A DNA stretch of 64,000 nucleotides from Prunus persica (GCF_000346465.2 NC_034014.1:14852630-14916629); one strand, 5' to 3'. Shown: positions 1 through 12,174, counted from the first letter of the stretch. Program-made: numbers and translations. Notes: generated from the letters alone by a model not told the origin.

Positions 1-615
1 TTTCATTCTTGTCATTAAGTAGATCTACCGACGTAGGATAAGAAAATCAAAGAAAAAAATTGTTAACAAAAATTCTTATTAAGACGACCGTTAAAATTAA
101 AGGTACGACGTATAAAATGAATAAATACGACGATAAATTTTATTGTACGATTTAAAGATACCGTCGTAGAACTATACGAGAATGACGTCGATATATTTAT
201 ATTTTCCGTCGTTGTAAATTAATTTAATACGGCGATATTTTGTATTTTAAAGCCGTGGATTTGTTTGTAATTATACGGCGTCTTATACGAAAACCTCGTC
301 GTGTTATTTTATGAGTAAAAACGGCAGTTTTTATAGAAATCGTCGTCTTTACTTTCTACGTCGGTCGATTCATAACTTCTGCCGTTCTTTGTTGGCATTG
401 ATTTTACACTGCGGAAATCTGTTTCAAATAGACGTCGGTTGTTTAATTATGTACGTCGTTGTTTTTGAACAGCCATTTGAAACTCCATTTTTTAGTTGTC
501 TAAGGTTGTATTACACGACGGTGTTTTTAGAACCGTCGTCTTTTTATAAACCACGACGGTGTTCACTTAGACCGTCGTTGTTTTCTGGTCGTCTTTTTCA
601 CTTTTTGTAGTAGTG
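1..615 (-). mobile_element. CACTA element, 5' terminal segment (nested copy)
   Basis: The segment ends at 615 with GTAGTAGTG, the reverse complement of the CACTA terminus CACTACTAC. It is packed with CGACG/CGTCG subterminal motifs. It is nearly identical to 4045-4659; I noticed only a few substitutions by eye. The element therefore reads leftward and its body lies outside the window. Immediately right of the terminus the sequence changes to intron 1 of the ORF1 gene of another copy of the same family, so this looks like an insertion of one copy into another. The short open frames here are repeat DNA, not genes. Confidence 0.85.
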
Positions 616-710
616 TAATATCATTCACACGACGAAAAATATAACATACGACGTAATAAGAATAATTCACAGTTTAATAAAAATTTAAAACAGCGTGATA
701 GTAGGCTTAC

Positions 711-1520
711 TATTAATTTTGCTTTCTCTGCCACCTTTGGATCAGGGATGTTACCATGTTTGTCCTGTCTAGCTCTCTTCCATAAGGTAGATCGATCAAT
801 TTCTACCCCAGGCATGGTTTCCTCCAATTGATCCTCCAATCCAGCATATCCTTTTCGAGACAATCGATGATTGTACTCGAGTTTCTCCCTAATCTGTGCA
901 TGTTGAGAATGCACAGACTGAAAATCTTTGGATAGCCTTGAAGCTACAAAGGCATCCCATTGTGCTTTCTCTATGAATTTATATGTTTCAGGGGGTTGGC
1001 TTAATTTCTCCCTGTCATTGGTGTATGGAAGGATATAATGCCTCGTTAGTGTAGACTTGAAATCCTTCCATTTCTTGGAAGCAGAAGCTAAAACAGAGGT
1101 CTTGCCCCCTTGGCCTACGACAAAAGCCATGTCAACTGCTTCCCAAATCTGCTCCTTTATATCCTTTGGGATTTGGGACCATTTCTTGTCCACAAGTGGG
1201 ATCCTGGAGCGTGCCAACACACCAATATACGACTGCATCTCAATATGTGCTTGGCCAACACCTTTCCCCCTTTTATTGTACTCAACAATTGGCCTCAGTT
1301 TCTGAAGCTTTCTCTTCACAACACGAGGCATTGTGCTCATACCTCGACCAGTCTTTGAATCATCTGAGATTGTTGTCTGGCTGGTTTGTTCTGTCTCAGC
1401 AGATGATGAAGCAAACTTCATCTTCTTCGAAGACTTCATCTCCTTCGAAGACTTGTCTTGAGGAGCTACCATTCCAAGCTTCTTGGAGCCAGAATCCTTA
1501 GTTTGTTGTTGAGAAACCAT
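711..1520 (-). pseudogene. CACTA ORF1, first coding exon (TNPD/Ulp1-type protein), partial
   Basis: About 270 codons open from an ATG at 1520 to a GT donor just left of 711. The protein starts with a Lys/Ser-rich tract, then a conserved block (around residues 75-200) with IPKDIKEQIWEAVD and KKWKDFKSTLTRHYILPYTN, typical of the second protein of plant CACTA elements. The homologous exon of CACTA-1 has a TAA where this copy keeps Gln (EKAQWDAF), so this exon is the less damaged one. The remaining exons are missing because the element is cut at 616. A DNA-binding or accessory transposition role is inferred from the family. Confidence 0.75.
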
Positions 1521-3170
1521 TTTAACAGACAAAACTGCAAGTGAAAATATTTCAGGAAAACATTAAGAACACAAACGACGGTATTAAAAAAATACGACGT
1601 ATGATATGATTTTAGACGACGCAATGAAATAATCTCAGACGTAATAAATGTTTAAAACCATTATTTATATAACGTCGTGGTATATATGTTCACACGACGT
1701 CAATAGTAATACACCGTCGTGGTAAACTATTATTTATATAACGTCGTGGTATTTATGTTCATACGACGTCAATAGTAATACACCGTCGTGGTATTAACAT
1801 TCACACGACGTAAAACAATAAGATATTTTGTCGTCTATATTAGATACCAACCCTAGTTTCTTTTTCTTTATATTTTATCAAATAAGGGAAAAACAAAAAC
1901 CATTGTTCAGCGAAATCAAACCTGCAATTAAACAAGCATATAAAAAAAGACTATTATTTTAAAAACAACTTTGTCAATTTTCAGACGACGCTAGAACAAC
2001 TGACGAACCGTCGTGGTCTACCGTCGTCTTATTTAGTTGATGTAGTTGTCTTCAAAGTTGGAAACTTTCTCTCTTTGTCTGTATATTTTATCAAACTTGG
2101 AAAGAAGTAAAATGATTTTGGCCAGAAAAAAGGTAAAAAGATTTTTCAAACAAAAAACGTATGAGCATGCAAAACAGTAACCAAAATAGTGAAAATGAAA
2201 GCTTACCTTTTGCGTGCAATGAAAGCAAGAGGAAGATGATCGATGTTTAAGTTCAGAGACGACGAAGAAGACGAGAGGAAGACGATGAGAAACTCTGACA
2301 ATGCTCTGACAAGGAAAAAAGACGAAAAGGTTTCTCTGGGAGATTGAAATTTTTAATCGGGTTTGGAAACAGTGCATGTGTAAGTCGAAAAGTTGCTTAC
2401 ATATAAAACCATTTCAAAAAAATAATACGGCGGTTACATTTAACTACGTCGTTTTTAACTAAAACGACGCAATATTTTTCATTCGACGTGGAATCATTTC
2501 ATTTAACGTCGTTAGGTTTAATATAACCGACGTGGATTTTAATTTTTAAATTATGAATAGAATTTTTTTTCCCGTGACCTTTCAGTTTATTTTTCAATTA
2601 CAGTGCGTTATAAATAGAGTTTTTTTTCCGGAGGAAATTTAAAACGAAGGAAATTAATATTCTGCAATATGTAAAGTTTCTTTTTTGGATGACAGATTTA
2701 AATAAAATAAGAATATAAAAACAACGAATGTGTAAGTCAAGTAGACGAAAAGTTGCTTACATATAAAACCATTTCAAAAAAATAATACGGCGGTTACATA
2801 TAACTACGACGTATAAATTACAAAATACGACGGTACATTTAACTTCGGACGTGGTAAATAAATACGACAGTAGTTTGTAGGTACCGTCGTAGTAAACTCA
2901 AAAATTAAAGTACATAAGTAATAACTCGCGTCATGGTATATTATTTAACACGTCGTTTTTATTAATTTACCGACGTGGATTTCTGTAATATACGTCGATC
3001 ATACCGACGTTGATTTTACAATTTAAACGGTCGTTTTTTTGTAAGGACCGCCGTTGGTTTTAAAAATTTATTCTATAAATTTGTCGCTTTCATTCATTTT
3101 CGGTTTACATTTAAGGTTCCAAGTTCTTCCTCTCTCAGTCTCTCATGTCTCAAAGACAATAATTTGGATG

Positions 3171-3572
3171 TTTTCTCAAAGAGAAATTGAGCTTACTCGC
3201 ATCAAATATGTCCACAAGAAGAAGCTTGTCAACTAGCCTTCTCACTTCCTTGATCAAGCCTGATAGGACACTTAGTGCTTCTGAATACTCCTTGCTTTCC
3301 ATCAAAAGAGATGCAAGCCTGGCCTCCACTCGCTGTCGAAGGAAAGTTCGCTTCTCAGGGAAATCTGAAGATCAGATGTGCCTGATCCTCTGCTTGATTT
3401 TCTTGCCTAAGAAGATCGTCGGATTTATTGTGATAGCCTCTTCCTTTATCCGTAGAGCTTCAGAAGAAGAAGATGGGTTTCAAGAATGCGATAAAGAATA
3501 GAAATGGCTTCAGATGGCCTCTAAAGCATGAGCAATTGAATCAGTAGTTTCTGGGAGATATGATGAAGACAT
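3171..3572 (-). pseudogene. RPN6: Captured fragment of 26S proteasome subunit RPN6 (PSMD11-like)
   Basis: On the minus strand from 3572 the DNA encodes, with frame breaks, the N-terminus of a plant RPN6: MSSSYLP.TTDSIAHALEA, then SEAISILYRIL, PSSSSEALRIKEEAIT, GTSDLQISL, then KRTFLRQRVEARLASLLME, KEYSEALSVLSGLIKEVRRL and SKLNFSLRK. The parental exons are joined without introns and two internal stretches of RPN6 are missing. Several frameshifts prevent one protein. The fragment lies between the subterminal repeats and ORF1 of the CACTA element. A matching, shorter copy sits in CACTA-1 at 17733-18125. I read it as host-gene capture by the transposon. Confidence 0.85.
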
Positions 3573-4659
3573 TGTCAATGCTTTGAACTACACAAGTCCT
3601 GCAGAAAGATATGTTAAAGAAACTGAAACAACGGCGGTTTTCTGTTCTACCGTCGTCTTTTCTCGTCGTCTATATTAAGTTAAGATGGCGGTAGATTTAT
3701 AATTACCGACGTAGATTATTTTGTTAAACGTCGTTAAGTGTACTACAACCGACGTGGATTTTAATTTTAAATTATAAATAGAGTTTTTTTTCCCGTATTC
3801 TTTCAGTTTTAGTTTTCAATTCCAAAGCGTGATAAATAGATTTTTCTTTCCCGAGGAAATTTAAAATGAGGGAAATTAATGTTCTAGAATTTGTAAACTA
3901 ACACGACGCAATATTTGCAAATCTGTGTCATCTGTTAAGATTATGATGTGGAACAGAGTTCCATCTAGTAAGATTTCGTAACCCTTGGGATCTCAGACAA
4001 AACTGATTATGTCGGCGGTGTTCTATATAAACCGTCATGGTTATTTCAATTCTTGTCATTAAGTAGATCTACCGACGTAGGATAAGAAAATCAAAGAAAA
4101 AAATTGTTAACAAAAATTCTTATTAAGACGACCGTTAAAATTAAAGGTACGACGTATAAAATAAATAAATACGACGATAAATTTTATTGTACGATTTAAA
4201 GATAACGTCGTAGAACTATACGAGAATGACGTCGATATATTTATATTTTCCGTCGTTGTAAATTAATTTAATACGGCGATATTTTGTATTTTAAAGCCGT
4301 GGATTTGTTTGTAATTATACGGCGTCTTATACGAAAACCTCGTCGTGTTATTTTATGAGTAAAAACGGCAGTTTTTATTGAAATCGTCGTCTTTACTTTC
4401 TACGTCGGTCGATTCATAACTTCTGCCGTTCTTTGTTGGCATTGATTTTACACTGCGGAAATCTGTTTCAAATAGACGTCGGTTGTTTAATTATGTACGT
4501 CGTTGTTTTTGAACAGCCATTTGAAACTCCATTTTTTAGTTGTCTAAGGTTGTATTACACGACGGTGTTTTTAGAACCGTCGTCTTTTTATAAACCACGA
4601 CGGTGTTCACTTAGACCGTCGTTGTTTTCTGGTCGTCTTTTTCACTTTTTGTAGTAGTG

Positions 4660-5108
4660 TGAGGCCATTCAGATTTACCCATCTCATCTGGATTTATGTA
4701 ATCTAATCATTCATGACCTTTATAGTATAAAATGTCACACTTATAATATTAATTAATACAACAATATTTACACGGAAATCTCTAAAAAGTTTTGTGTTTG
4801 AAACAAATTAAGCAAAACACGTTTTTGTTTGCATATCTTCCTCTTTCTTACTTTGGTTAACCTTAGATTTGAACATATCGACTTAGATATAGAACGTTTA
4901 TTAGGCAAGTCAATATGTTATATTCATGATTGTACGTAAACCTTGCTATTCGATCCTATTGAATTTTCCAGCAATTTTGACAAAAAAATTGTTATATTCA
5001 TGATTAACTATCTCCCTCATTTACTAAAATATGTAGTTAAATATAATTATGCAACCAAAATAAAAAAGATAAATCATAATTGGATCAACATAATGAAATA
5101 TCAATTAC
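4660..5108. other. AT-rich spacer, no gene seen
   Basis: This stretch lies between the CACTA terminus at 4659 and the last recognisable LRR exon. It is AT-rich, with no convincing reading frame and no repeat motifs shared with the CACTA. It is most simply an intron or downstream remnant of RLK1. Confidence 0.5.
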
Positions 5109-6835
5109 CCATCAAATTGTTGTTGTCAACGTATATCTCCTTCATCATTGTTAAGTTCCCAATATTTTTTGGTATGCTTCCATTGAAATTGTTTTCCTCC
5201 AAATTAAGTATAAGAAGCTCTCTGCATTGCCATAATTTGGATGGAAGTGGACCATCAAACTGGTTGCCACCCAAATTCAAGTATTGAAGACTAGGAAGAT
5301 GTACATATATTGTCTAGAAGACCACCACTCAAGCTGTTTCCATATAGAGTCAACATAGTCAAAGAAGACATGTTGAAAACAGCCACAGGAACAGGGCCTT
5401 TTAGGGCATTTAAGCTCACATACAATATCTCCACCTGATCTAAAAGGCCGATCTCTTTTGGAATTTCTGAAAAATCATAATGATATATGCACATTTATAT
5501 GTTAAACTCATGTTTTATGCACATATAATGCACTGCAACAAAAGCCGAGTCATGTATAATTGTATCACATCAAGGCAATGCAACAAATATATATACCATT
5601 GAAATTGTTGGAGTCAAGGTATATCCCCTTCAACATTGTTAAGTTCCCTATTTCTCTGGGTATCGCACCTGTTAAGTATGCCAAACAAATACTCAGAATA
5701 CATGTAAATAAATGAAATAAAATAAAAAAAATACCACACTACATAATTTATAGAAAAGCTGTCAGAGTGCCTATTTTGGAGGGGGAAAAAAAACTCTCAA
5801 CTAGTCACTTGGTCACTTTCTAATTGGTTTATTAATATGTTACAATTTTTTCACTTCAAGGTACAATAAGGAATTTTTCTATAGTATTCAAGTTGAAGGG
5901 TGTTTTTTATATTTATAAAATATCATGTTATAATGGGCCTCCATATGAAAAAGGTCATGAATATTCCCTATTATTTACAATCTATCATCTATGTCTTTAT
6001 ACCCCGGCACCTAACCAGTTTTATCATTTGTAGCCTACGACATGTACTCTCTAGTTTCATAAATGTAAGTTTCGTAAAAACTTTCTGAGTAAATTAAAAA
6101 AACAAAAAAAACAAAAAAACAACATTATAGACTCCACCGTTCTTAAAATTAAAAACCAAAGACATAATCTATTCAAGTGAGACTTTTTTAAGTGATTAAA
6201 AGTTAGACTAGTTTTCTAAAGAACAAAGAAACACATTAGGCTTATAGATTAATAACAAGATGTTGAAACCTTGTTGAGACATACGTACCTGATAGTTTGT
6301 TAGCGCCTAGATCTATGTCTTGCAATGTAGACAAGTTGAAGATAGTTGAAGGTACAGTACCTGAAAACTGATTTCCATACAAATCCAATCTTTGAAGTTT
6401 GGGGAAGGACCCAAACCACGATGGAATGGATCCCATAAAATTATTGAATCCTAAGCTAATAAACTTCAGGCGACGTAAATAAGACAATTCATGGGGCAAA
6501 GTACCATAAAAGCTATTATTGTTGAAGCTTAGTGCAACAAGGAAGGAGAGATTACCCAAGTGTGGTGGAATGGTGCCAGTGAAAACCATGTAGGAGAGAT
6601 TCAACGATACTACTCTGAGGTGACGAGCACCACAAGTAACACCAACCCAGTTGCAAACGGAGGTGGAGGTTGACCAGTTGACCAAGATGTTGTGAGGGTC
6701 ACTAGTGATATGGGATCTCATAGCAAGAAGAGCAGACTGGTCAGTGGTGATGTTGGTTTTTGCTGCACCTGTAACTATAGAACTGTATTGCAGCAGCAAC
6801 AACGTTATTGACAAGAGGAAACGACTTCTCTCCAT
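5109..6835 (-). pseudogene. LRR receptor-like kinase RLK1, 5' part only
   Basis: The ATG at 6835 (MERSRFLLSITLLLL) gives a hydrophobic signal peptide, then the LRRNT-type block DQSALLAMRSHI and CNWVGVTCG, then LRRs of the form LxxLxLxxNxFxGxIP. Exon 1 is 6289-6835 with donor AG|GTACGT. Exon 2 (5597-5668) encodes one 24-residue LRR and has good splice sites. Exon 3 (about 5109-5465) encodes further LRRs but has a small frame break near 5310. No transmembrane segment or kinase follows; CACTA DNA begins at 4659. The architecture is that of the XA21/EFR/FLS2-like LRR-XII receptor kinases, which act in immune perception. The upstream in-frame Met at 7057 is unlikely to be the start because the signal peptide begins at 6835. 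Confidence 0.8.
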
Positions 6836-7754
6836 GAGCACTGAAAACAGAAATTGTTTTTCGCTTTCCTTTTTTTTTCCCCCGAGACTGAAAACTTGAA
6901 ATGATTGAATAATTTGTTGCAGTGCCAATTTATGAAGGCAGAACAAGTTGACAAAGACTGGGATTGCACCCTGTTGGAGGAAATTCGTGAGTAGCCAAAT
7001 GCAACGACTTAAGACTTGTAAGAAAGGAAGAATGGACAATTGGGCGCCTGTTTCCAAGCGTCTTCACGTCAATCAATCCAGTCAATCATGATTCCTATAT
7101 GGTCAATCAATCCAGTCTCCTTCGCATAATAAGGGCCCTTCACTTTGATATTTTTTTTTTCTTCTTCATTTTTTCAGAAATTTGTATTATCTAGGCACAA
7201 TGGTCAAGCTAAAGCTAAAGCTAAACCTTTAACTTCAATTTTTATTGGTCAAGCTAAAGCTAATCCTTTAACTTAAAATTTTATTTAATTAAAAGATGAT
7301 TGATATGAAGCCAAGCTAAAGCTTCCTACATATTTAAGTCAAGGAAAAAATTTCCCACTATCTTTTAGCTTTTGAGTATTTATTTCCTCTTCATGTCTTT
7401 TTCAGAAATATTTAGTTATTCTTTGTTTTTGGTAATCAAAATATTCAATTATTCAGGCTCAATTATATAAAAAGCTCAATGATTTGAGCTTTTAGCCTGA
7501 CGCTTGGTAGAATTTATACAATTTCAATTTATATCGTTTTTGTCGTTTTTATATGACAGCAGCAACCATATCATGATCAAGTATGGAATATTGCTTGCCC
7601 TCTTATACCAACTCGATTCAAAGTATGTAAGAAGCTATGAATTTATTTATCGTACTTGTTCCATCCACATGAATTAAAGACTCAAATTGAATTGAATCGA
7701 AGTGCATGAAATATAGGCCATAGGATCCATTAATTTACCAGCATATGTTATGCA
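6836..7754. repeat. Duplicated inter-RLK spacer, with the RLK2 3' end at its right
   Basis: The DNA upstream of RLK1 matches 47264-48125 nearly throughout, including the AAGCTAAAGCTAA-type tracts and the stretch around CAACTCGATTCAAAG. About 7680-7754 corresponds to the DNA just downstream of the kinase stop in the other copy. The match shows that RLK1 and RLK2 arose by tandem duplication of a unit that includes the neighbour's 3' end. No coding sequence is supported in 6836-7679. Confidence 0.75.
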
Positions 7755-7891
7755 CAGTGGCGGATCCAGGATTATGTGGGCAAGGGGGCTTAGTGTAAAA
7801 GTTCCGAAATTTTTTTACAAAGAAAATAATGGTAAAAAGATAGAAAGATAATACGTCCATTCATAATTCATAACAAAACCAATAATACAAG

Positions 7892-10230
7892 TTACAATTG
7901 TCCACGACGAGTTTTCATATTCTGAAAACGTTGCATTATAGTTTCGTTATCAATGCAAGCGAAAACATCTCTCTCAATGTAAACAATCAAGCTATCATTC
8001 AACCATTGATCTCCCATTCTGTTGCGAACTAGATTTTTAATAATATTCATGGCAGAAAATGCCCTCTCCACTGAAGCAGTTTCAACCGGTAAAACCAAAG
8101 CTAATGTAAGAAGCAAATACACATAAGGAAATATTTCATGCATTCCTTTCTCCACCATTTTTTTCCACAAGACTACTAATCCCTTCCAATTGAGAAAAAT
8201 CACTACTCGAACGCATATGATGAACATAAACACCAAGTTGATCTTCAAGCATCAATAAGTCTCTATCCGAAAAATCATAAGGATAAAACTGAGCAAGACG
8301 AACTAGCTTTCGTTTGTCAAAAGCTACAAAGTTATTTTTCGGACTCAAGCATGCCAAACAAGTAAGTAACTCAGTACTTACCTCGTTGAAGCGTTCATTT
8401 AATTCCGCAAGTTGCCCATCAATTACATGAATAAAGATCTCCACACGATAACGATGATCATTTGTCTTCATTGGAGCATTACGCCATGATCTCCCTGGAA
8501 TTTCATATTCCTCATCCATGGTAGGAACTACAATATCACGTTTGTAACAAAACGAAGATGCTTGCTCAACCAATTCTTCAAACTCATTATCCCTCATTAA
8601 TTGCAGGTTTTCCTTGCATGTTTTCACTAAACTCATTACACTCACAATGTCTTGATCTTTCTTTTGCAATGCTAGAGACAAAGTGTTTGTTATTCCCAAT
8701 ATAGCTTTCATTAAAAATAAGTGAAACACAAACTCAAAAGATTGTATTTCTCTTCATAACTTATAGGCTACACCCCAACTATCATTAGGATTATCATCAA
8801 CAATCATTTGAAGCACATTCACCACAGATGGGAACATAGAAATGATACTGATCAACGTACCATAATGTGAGTTCCATCGTGTATCGCCGACACGTTTGAG
8901 AGTAGTTTCTTGATTTAAGCCCCGCCCCGCTATAAGACAATCATCTTCAAAAGCTCTCACAAGCTCTTCTTGGTATTGTGCTCTAAGTGCATCGCGACGT
9001 TTACAAGATGCCCCAACAACATTCACCAAACTCTATTCGCCGTTGTGAAAAAAGAGTTGACATCAATGTTTTTCTTTGCTACCGCAACAAGAGCTAGTTG
9101 AAGTTGATGAGCAAAGCAATGAACATAAAATGCACAAGGTTGTTCTCTCAAAATCTTTGTCTTAAGGCCATTGAACTCACCTCTCATATTACTAACTCAA
9201 TCATAACCTTGTCCTCGTAACTTGGAAAAGCTCAAATTCGCGGAAGAAAAGAATTCATCAATGGCTTCCTTTAGTGCACTTGAAATAGTGTCGGTTACAT
9301 GTTGAACCCCCATAAACCTTTCAATTATTTGTCCTTTGTCATTCACATAACACAGCACCATCGCCATTTTCTCCTTTATTGAAACATCACGTGCTTCATC
9401 CATCATTATTGAAAAATATCTATCTTTTACATCACTCAAGATAAGACCAATGGTTTCTTTAGCACAAGAATTGACAAGATCTTTTTGAATTGAAGGAGCT
9501 ATTAACTTTAAATTTCCCAAAGCATTTTCCAACACAACGGCCTTAACTTTTTCATCATGATCCACAAGAAATTGCAAGAGCTCTAAATAATTCCCTTTAT
9601 TACTTGATTGTACAATTTCATCATGACCACGAAAGGAAAGACCTTGTCGCAACAAATACCTAGTGCCCTTAAGTGATGCATTCAAGTAAGTGCGATAAGC
9701 CGTGCGAGCTTGGCTTGTTTGCTTGATCACAATGGTTTCAATGTGTGTAGTTTGATGCATCAAATTGTAAGCAACTTCTCTAGCTTGGTTGTGAACACTA
9801 CCAACGGGTCCAACATGAAGGTTAAATCTTTCTTTCGCCTTCTTCTAATTATTGAATCCTACCCCAGTGAATGCATCACCACCCACTTGATCAAAATTAG
9901 ATTTGAAGAGATAACAATGAAGACAAAATGTAGCATCTTTAGCAATACTATATTCCAACCAATCATTATCATCAAACCAATGAGCAATGAAGCGTCTATT
10001 AATTTTTGATTGATTAGTTTGTGGGAATTTATAACTTCTAGGTTGACAAGGTCCCTTTTGTAGATATGCTCTTCGGATCTCATCCCGAATATTAGGACTA
10101 TAATCCCCCATTCAAGTTCTTAGTCCAGGGTTTGCCTGAAGATTAGCTAAGATCTCATCTACTTCAATTGGTCTTGCATTTGAACTACCCGGATTAGATG
10201 GAGAAGGACTATCCGTAGATAATTTTCTTT
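7892..10230 (-). pseudogene. hAT transposase, TTF-type zinc finger and hAT dimerisation domain
   Basis: Five colinear segments make one protein of roughly 750 residues. An N-terminal region has IRRAYLQKGPCQPR and the zinc-finger-like TFCLHCYLF. The DDE-like core has YFSIMMDEARDVS, then CFAHQLQLALVAVA and DTRWNSHYGTL. The C-terminal dimerisation domain has TLALVLPVETASVERAFSAM. Nonsense codons interrupt it near 10109, 9847, 9196 and 8752, and a frameshift lies in an A-run near 8160. It cannot make a full-length enzyme. By family, hAT transposases catalyse cut-and-paste transposition in the nucleus. Confidence 0.85.
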
Positions 10231-10261
10231 TAAAGAATCGTTCCAAAAATCTACAAATCAA

Positions 10262-11070
10262 TTAATTCAATCAATCATTAATTTTTATCCAAATTATCAA
10301 ATGAATATGAAAATGTCAATAACCCACTCTCAATATTCAATATACTCCCTAAGCCCATATGAATCAATATTCAATATACCAAATTATCATATCAAATAGC
10401 AATCAATATTCAATATACTCAATCAATTCATATTATCAATCAAGCATAAACACAATCAATCTACATTAATATGATTATCACTATGATTCATATCCATAAA
10501 TTTAATTACATAAAAAATATATATATCAATATGATTCATATCCATAAATTTCAAGCATAAACTCAATCAATCAATATGATTCATATCCATAAATTTCATT
10601 ACATAAAAAAATATCAATATCGACGATATATATTATCACTGTAATTATTAATATAAATTTTGCCATGCTTACTTGTAGTTGAAAAAAAGGGCGGCGAAGG
10701 GCGGCAGAAGGTGGTGGTTATTGGCTTTGGGCCACCGGTGAAGAGTTGATGGAGCTGGTCGAAGGTTGGGAGAGGTTAGGGTTTGAGAGGGTGGGAAGAT
10801 GGGCTGTGAAATTGGGAATGAAGGGTTTGGAGGCAGAGTCGAATGGATGCTGTGTAGCCTGTGTTAATTCAGTTTTTTTAATTATTTATTTATATTTTTA
10901 AAACCTGGCCCAAAACGACGTCATTTTGAGGCCAGGTCAATTAAAAAAAAATTTGACTGAGCCTTGGACCAAATGACGTAGTTTGGCAAGGCTTGTTTTA
11001 AAAAAAAAAAATGGATGCGCAGTAAAGCTCGCCTCGCCTAGGACTTTCGTCGAGCACTTGGTGTGCATAC
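10262..11070. other. Non-coding 5' region of the hAT element
   Basis: About 350 AT-rich bases with repeated CAATCAATATTCAATATA and GATTCATATCCATAAATTT motifs are followed by a GC-richer stretch with GGCGGCGAAGGGCGGC and AACGACGTCATTTTG. No reading frame is supported. By position this is the leader or first intron of the minus-strand transposase. Confidence 0.5.
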
Positions 11071-11206
11071 AAGGGGGCTTCTAGCAGCTGTCCAAGGGGG
11101 CTTCTAGCAGCTGTCCAAGGGGGCTTTCATGGAGTCCCTTGCCAACTTTCCAACCTTCCAAGGGGTCGTCCAACCCCTCTTGTCCCCACCGTGTGTCACG
11201 CCCCTG

Positions 11207-11326
11207 GTTATGCAGTTTCCTTCAAAAAACTGTCTTGATTTTTGTTGAGTGTAGCTACAGCTTCCTTCATACTTATCCTCTATTCTAGTGATTCTGTACA
11301 CCAAGCAAGAGCCAATCTCATAAAAA
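11207..11326 (-). pseudogene. RLK2 kinase C-terminus, piece 3
   Basis: On the minus strand the frames give MRLALAWCTESLE, then a stop in place of an expected residue, then RISMKEAVATLNK, the C-terminal end of an LRR-RLK kinase domain. The same block in RLK3 (48130-48235) is in better condition. The hAT element inserted at its left edge (GTTATGCA), so the last bases of the gene continue at 7754. Confidence 0.75.
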
Positions 11327-11575
11327 TAATGCTACTCTTACACCATTTGTATACTACATCCTTATACCATCTTATGAGGCAGCTGTGGTGGACAACCACC
11401 TTAATTAAAATTATTTAATATTTTCTTTTCTTTTATGATTTATTCCAGTATTTGTTTTTCAAATTGTCTTAATTAAAATACACTTCATGGATTTAATTGA
11501 TGTGGCATATAATATGGATATGCCCCATCACGTGGTATAGAAATCTGGGATAAAAATGTGGTAAGTGTAGCATTC
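11327..11575. mobile_element. MITE, about 250 bp
   Basis: The terminal inverted repeats are AATGCTACTCTTACACCATT on the left and, read inversely, AATGCTACACTTACCACATT on the right. The segment is missing from the homologous RLK3 locus at about 48230, where CTCATAATGG runs uninterrupted. There is no coding capacity. The target duplication is not clear; CTCAT occurs on both sides. The superfamily is undecided (hAT- or Mutator-like). Confidence 0.65.
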
Positions 11576-11580
11576 CTCAT

Positions 11581-11668
11581 CCCATAATGGATGATAAACA
11601 ATCCCTCTTCCTTACAAAATCATTATCTTTCGCCTTTGCCCCGAAGAACTTGGCATCCATAACTTCAG
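11581..11668 (-). pseudogene. RLK2 kinase C-lobe, piece 2
   Basis: On the minus strand it reads SEVMDAKFFGAKAKDNDF and KRDCLSSIM, matching the kinase C-lobe segment at 48237-48299 and 48922-48930 of RLK3. The MITE separates it from piece 3, and the Harbinger element separates it from piece 1. Confidence 0.7.
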
Positions 11669-11839
11669 ATACCAGAAAAACTCCACCTATTCCCCTTGCC
11701 ATGGCTAAGGGCAATTACTATTTATTTTTTTGTTTTTTTCACAAATTTTTTAATGAAAATAATTAATTTGGATAATATTTTCAGATAAGATTTCCGGGTT
11801 CCTATGTGTTCATAATCGGATAAAATTTCCGGATAAGAT

Positions 11840-12035
11840 TTTTGGATTTAAATTTCGGATGAATTTCAAAATTCAAAATTCAGATAAATTTTTGGGTTCA
11901 AATTTCGAATGAATTTCAAAATTCAAAATTTAGATAAATTTGGGTTCAAATTTCGGATGAATTTCAAAATTCAAATTTCATACAAATTTGAGTTCAAATT
12001 TCGGATGAATTTCAAATTTCATATAAGATTTTCAT
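11840..12035. repeat. Short tandem repeat, about 45-50 bp unit
   Basis: The motif TTCGGATGAATTTCAAAATT recurs four times with small variation, interleaved with CAAATTT. It lies in the 5' region of the Harbinger transposase gene. No function is visible. Confidence 0.7.
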
Positions 12036-12174
12036 CCAATCAAATCAAGCCACGTGGCATGTCTATCTTGCCAAAATTTTGTATAAAACCAGAAGCTCAG
12101 CTCATACCTCTCACACCACATCTTTCTATATTTTCATTTCTCAGAGTTTAGAATTCATACTTCACTCATTCTCA

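Larger units (their letters stand above)
616..4659 (-). mobile_element. CACTA element, truncated 5' half (sister of CACTA-1)
   Basis: Read on the minus strand from 4659, this begins with the CACTA terminus, then about 1 kb of CGACG-rich subterminal DNA, the captured RPN6 fragment, a CT-rich leader with a splice donor, and the first coding exon of ORF1. The same order occurs in CACTA-1 (16035 to 22530) on the plus strand. The copy stops at 616 inside intron 1, where another CACTA terminus abuts. It lacks the hAT passenger of CACTA-1 and so supplies the empty site for that insertion. The rest of the element presumably lies left of the window. Confidence 0.85.
7755..11206 (-). mobile_element. 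hAT transposon (TTF/MYM-type zinc-finger hAT)
   Basis: The element starts CAGTGGCGGATCCAGG and ends with the inverse of CAGGGGCGTGACAC. It is flanked by a perfect 8-bp target duplication, GTTATGCA (7747-7754 and 11207-11214). The homologous locus at about 48115-48130 has no insertion there, which gives a related empty site. A degenerate transposase occupies its minus strand. The right 350 bases contain a tandem duplication of GCTTCTAGCAGCTGTCCAAG. It inserted into the 3' end of an RLK pseudogene. Confidence 0.92.

Noticed and set aside
6242..7057. Longer RLK1 start at 7057
   Set aside because: The extra N-terminal residues precede a clear signal peptide start at 6835, and the paralogue at 47263 has an aligned start at the same Met with unrelated upstream sequence.
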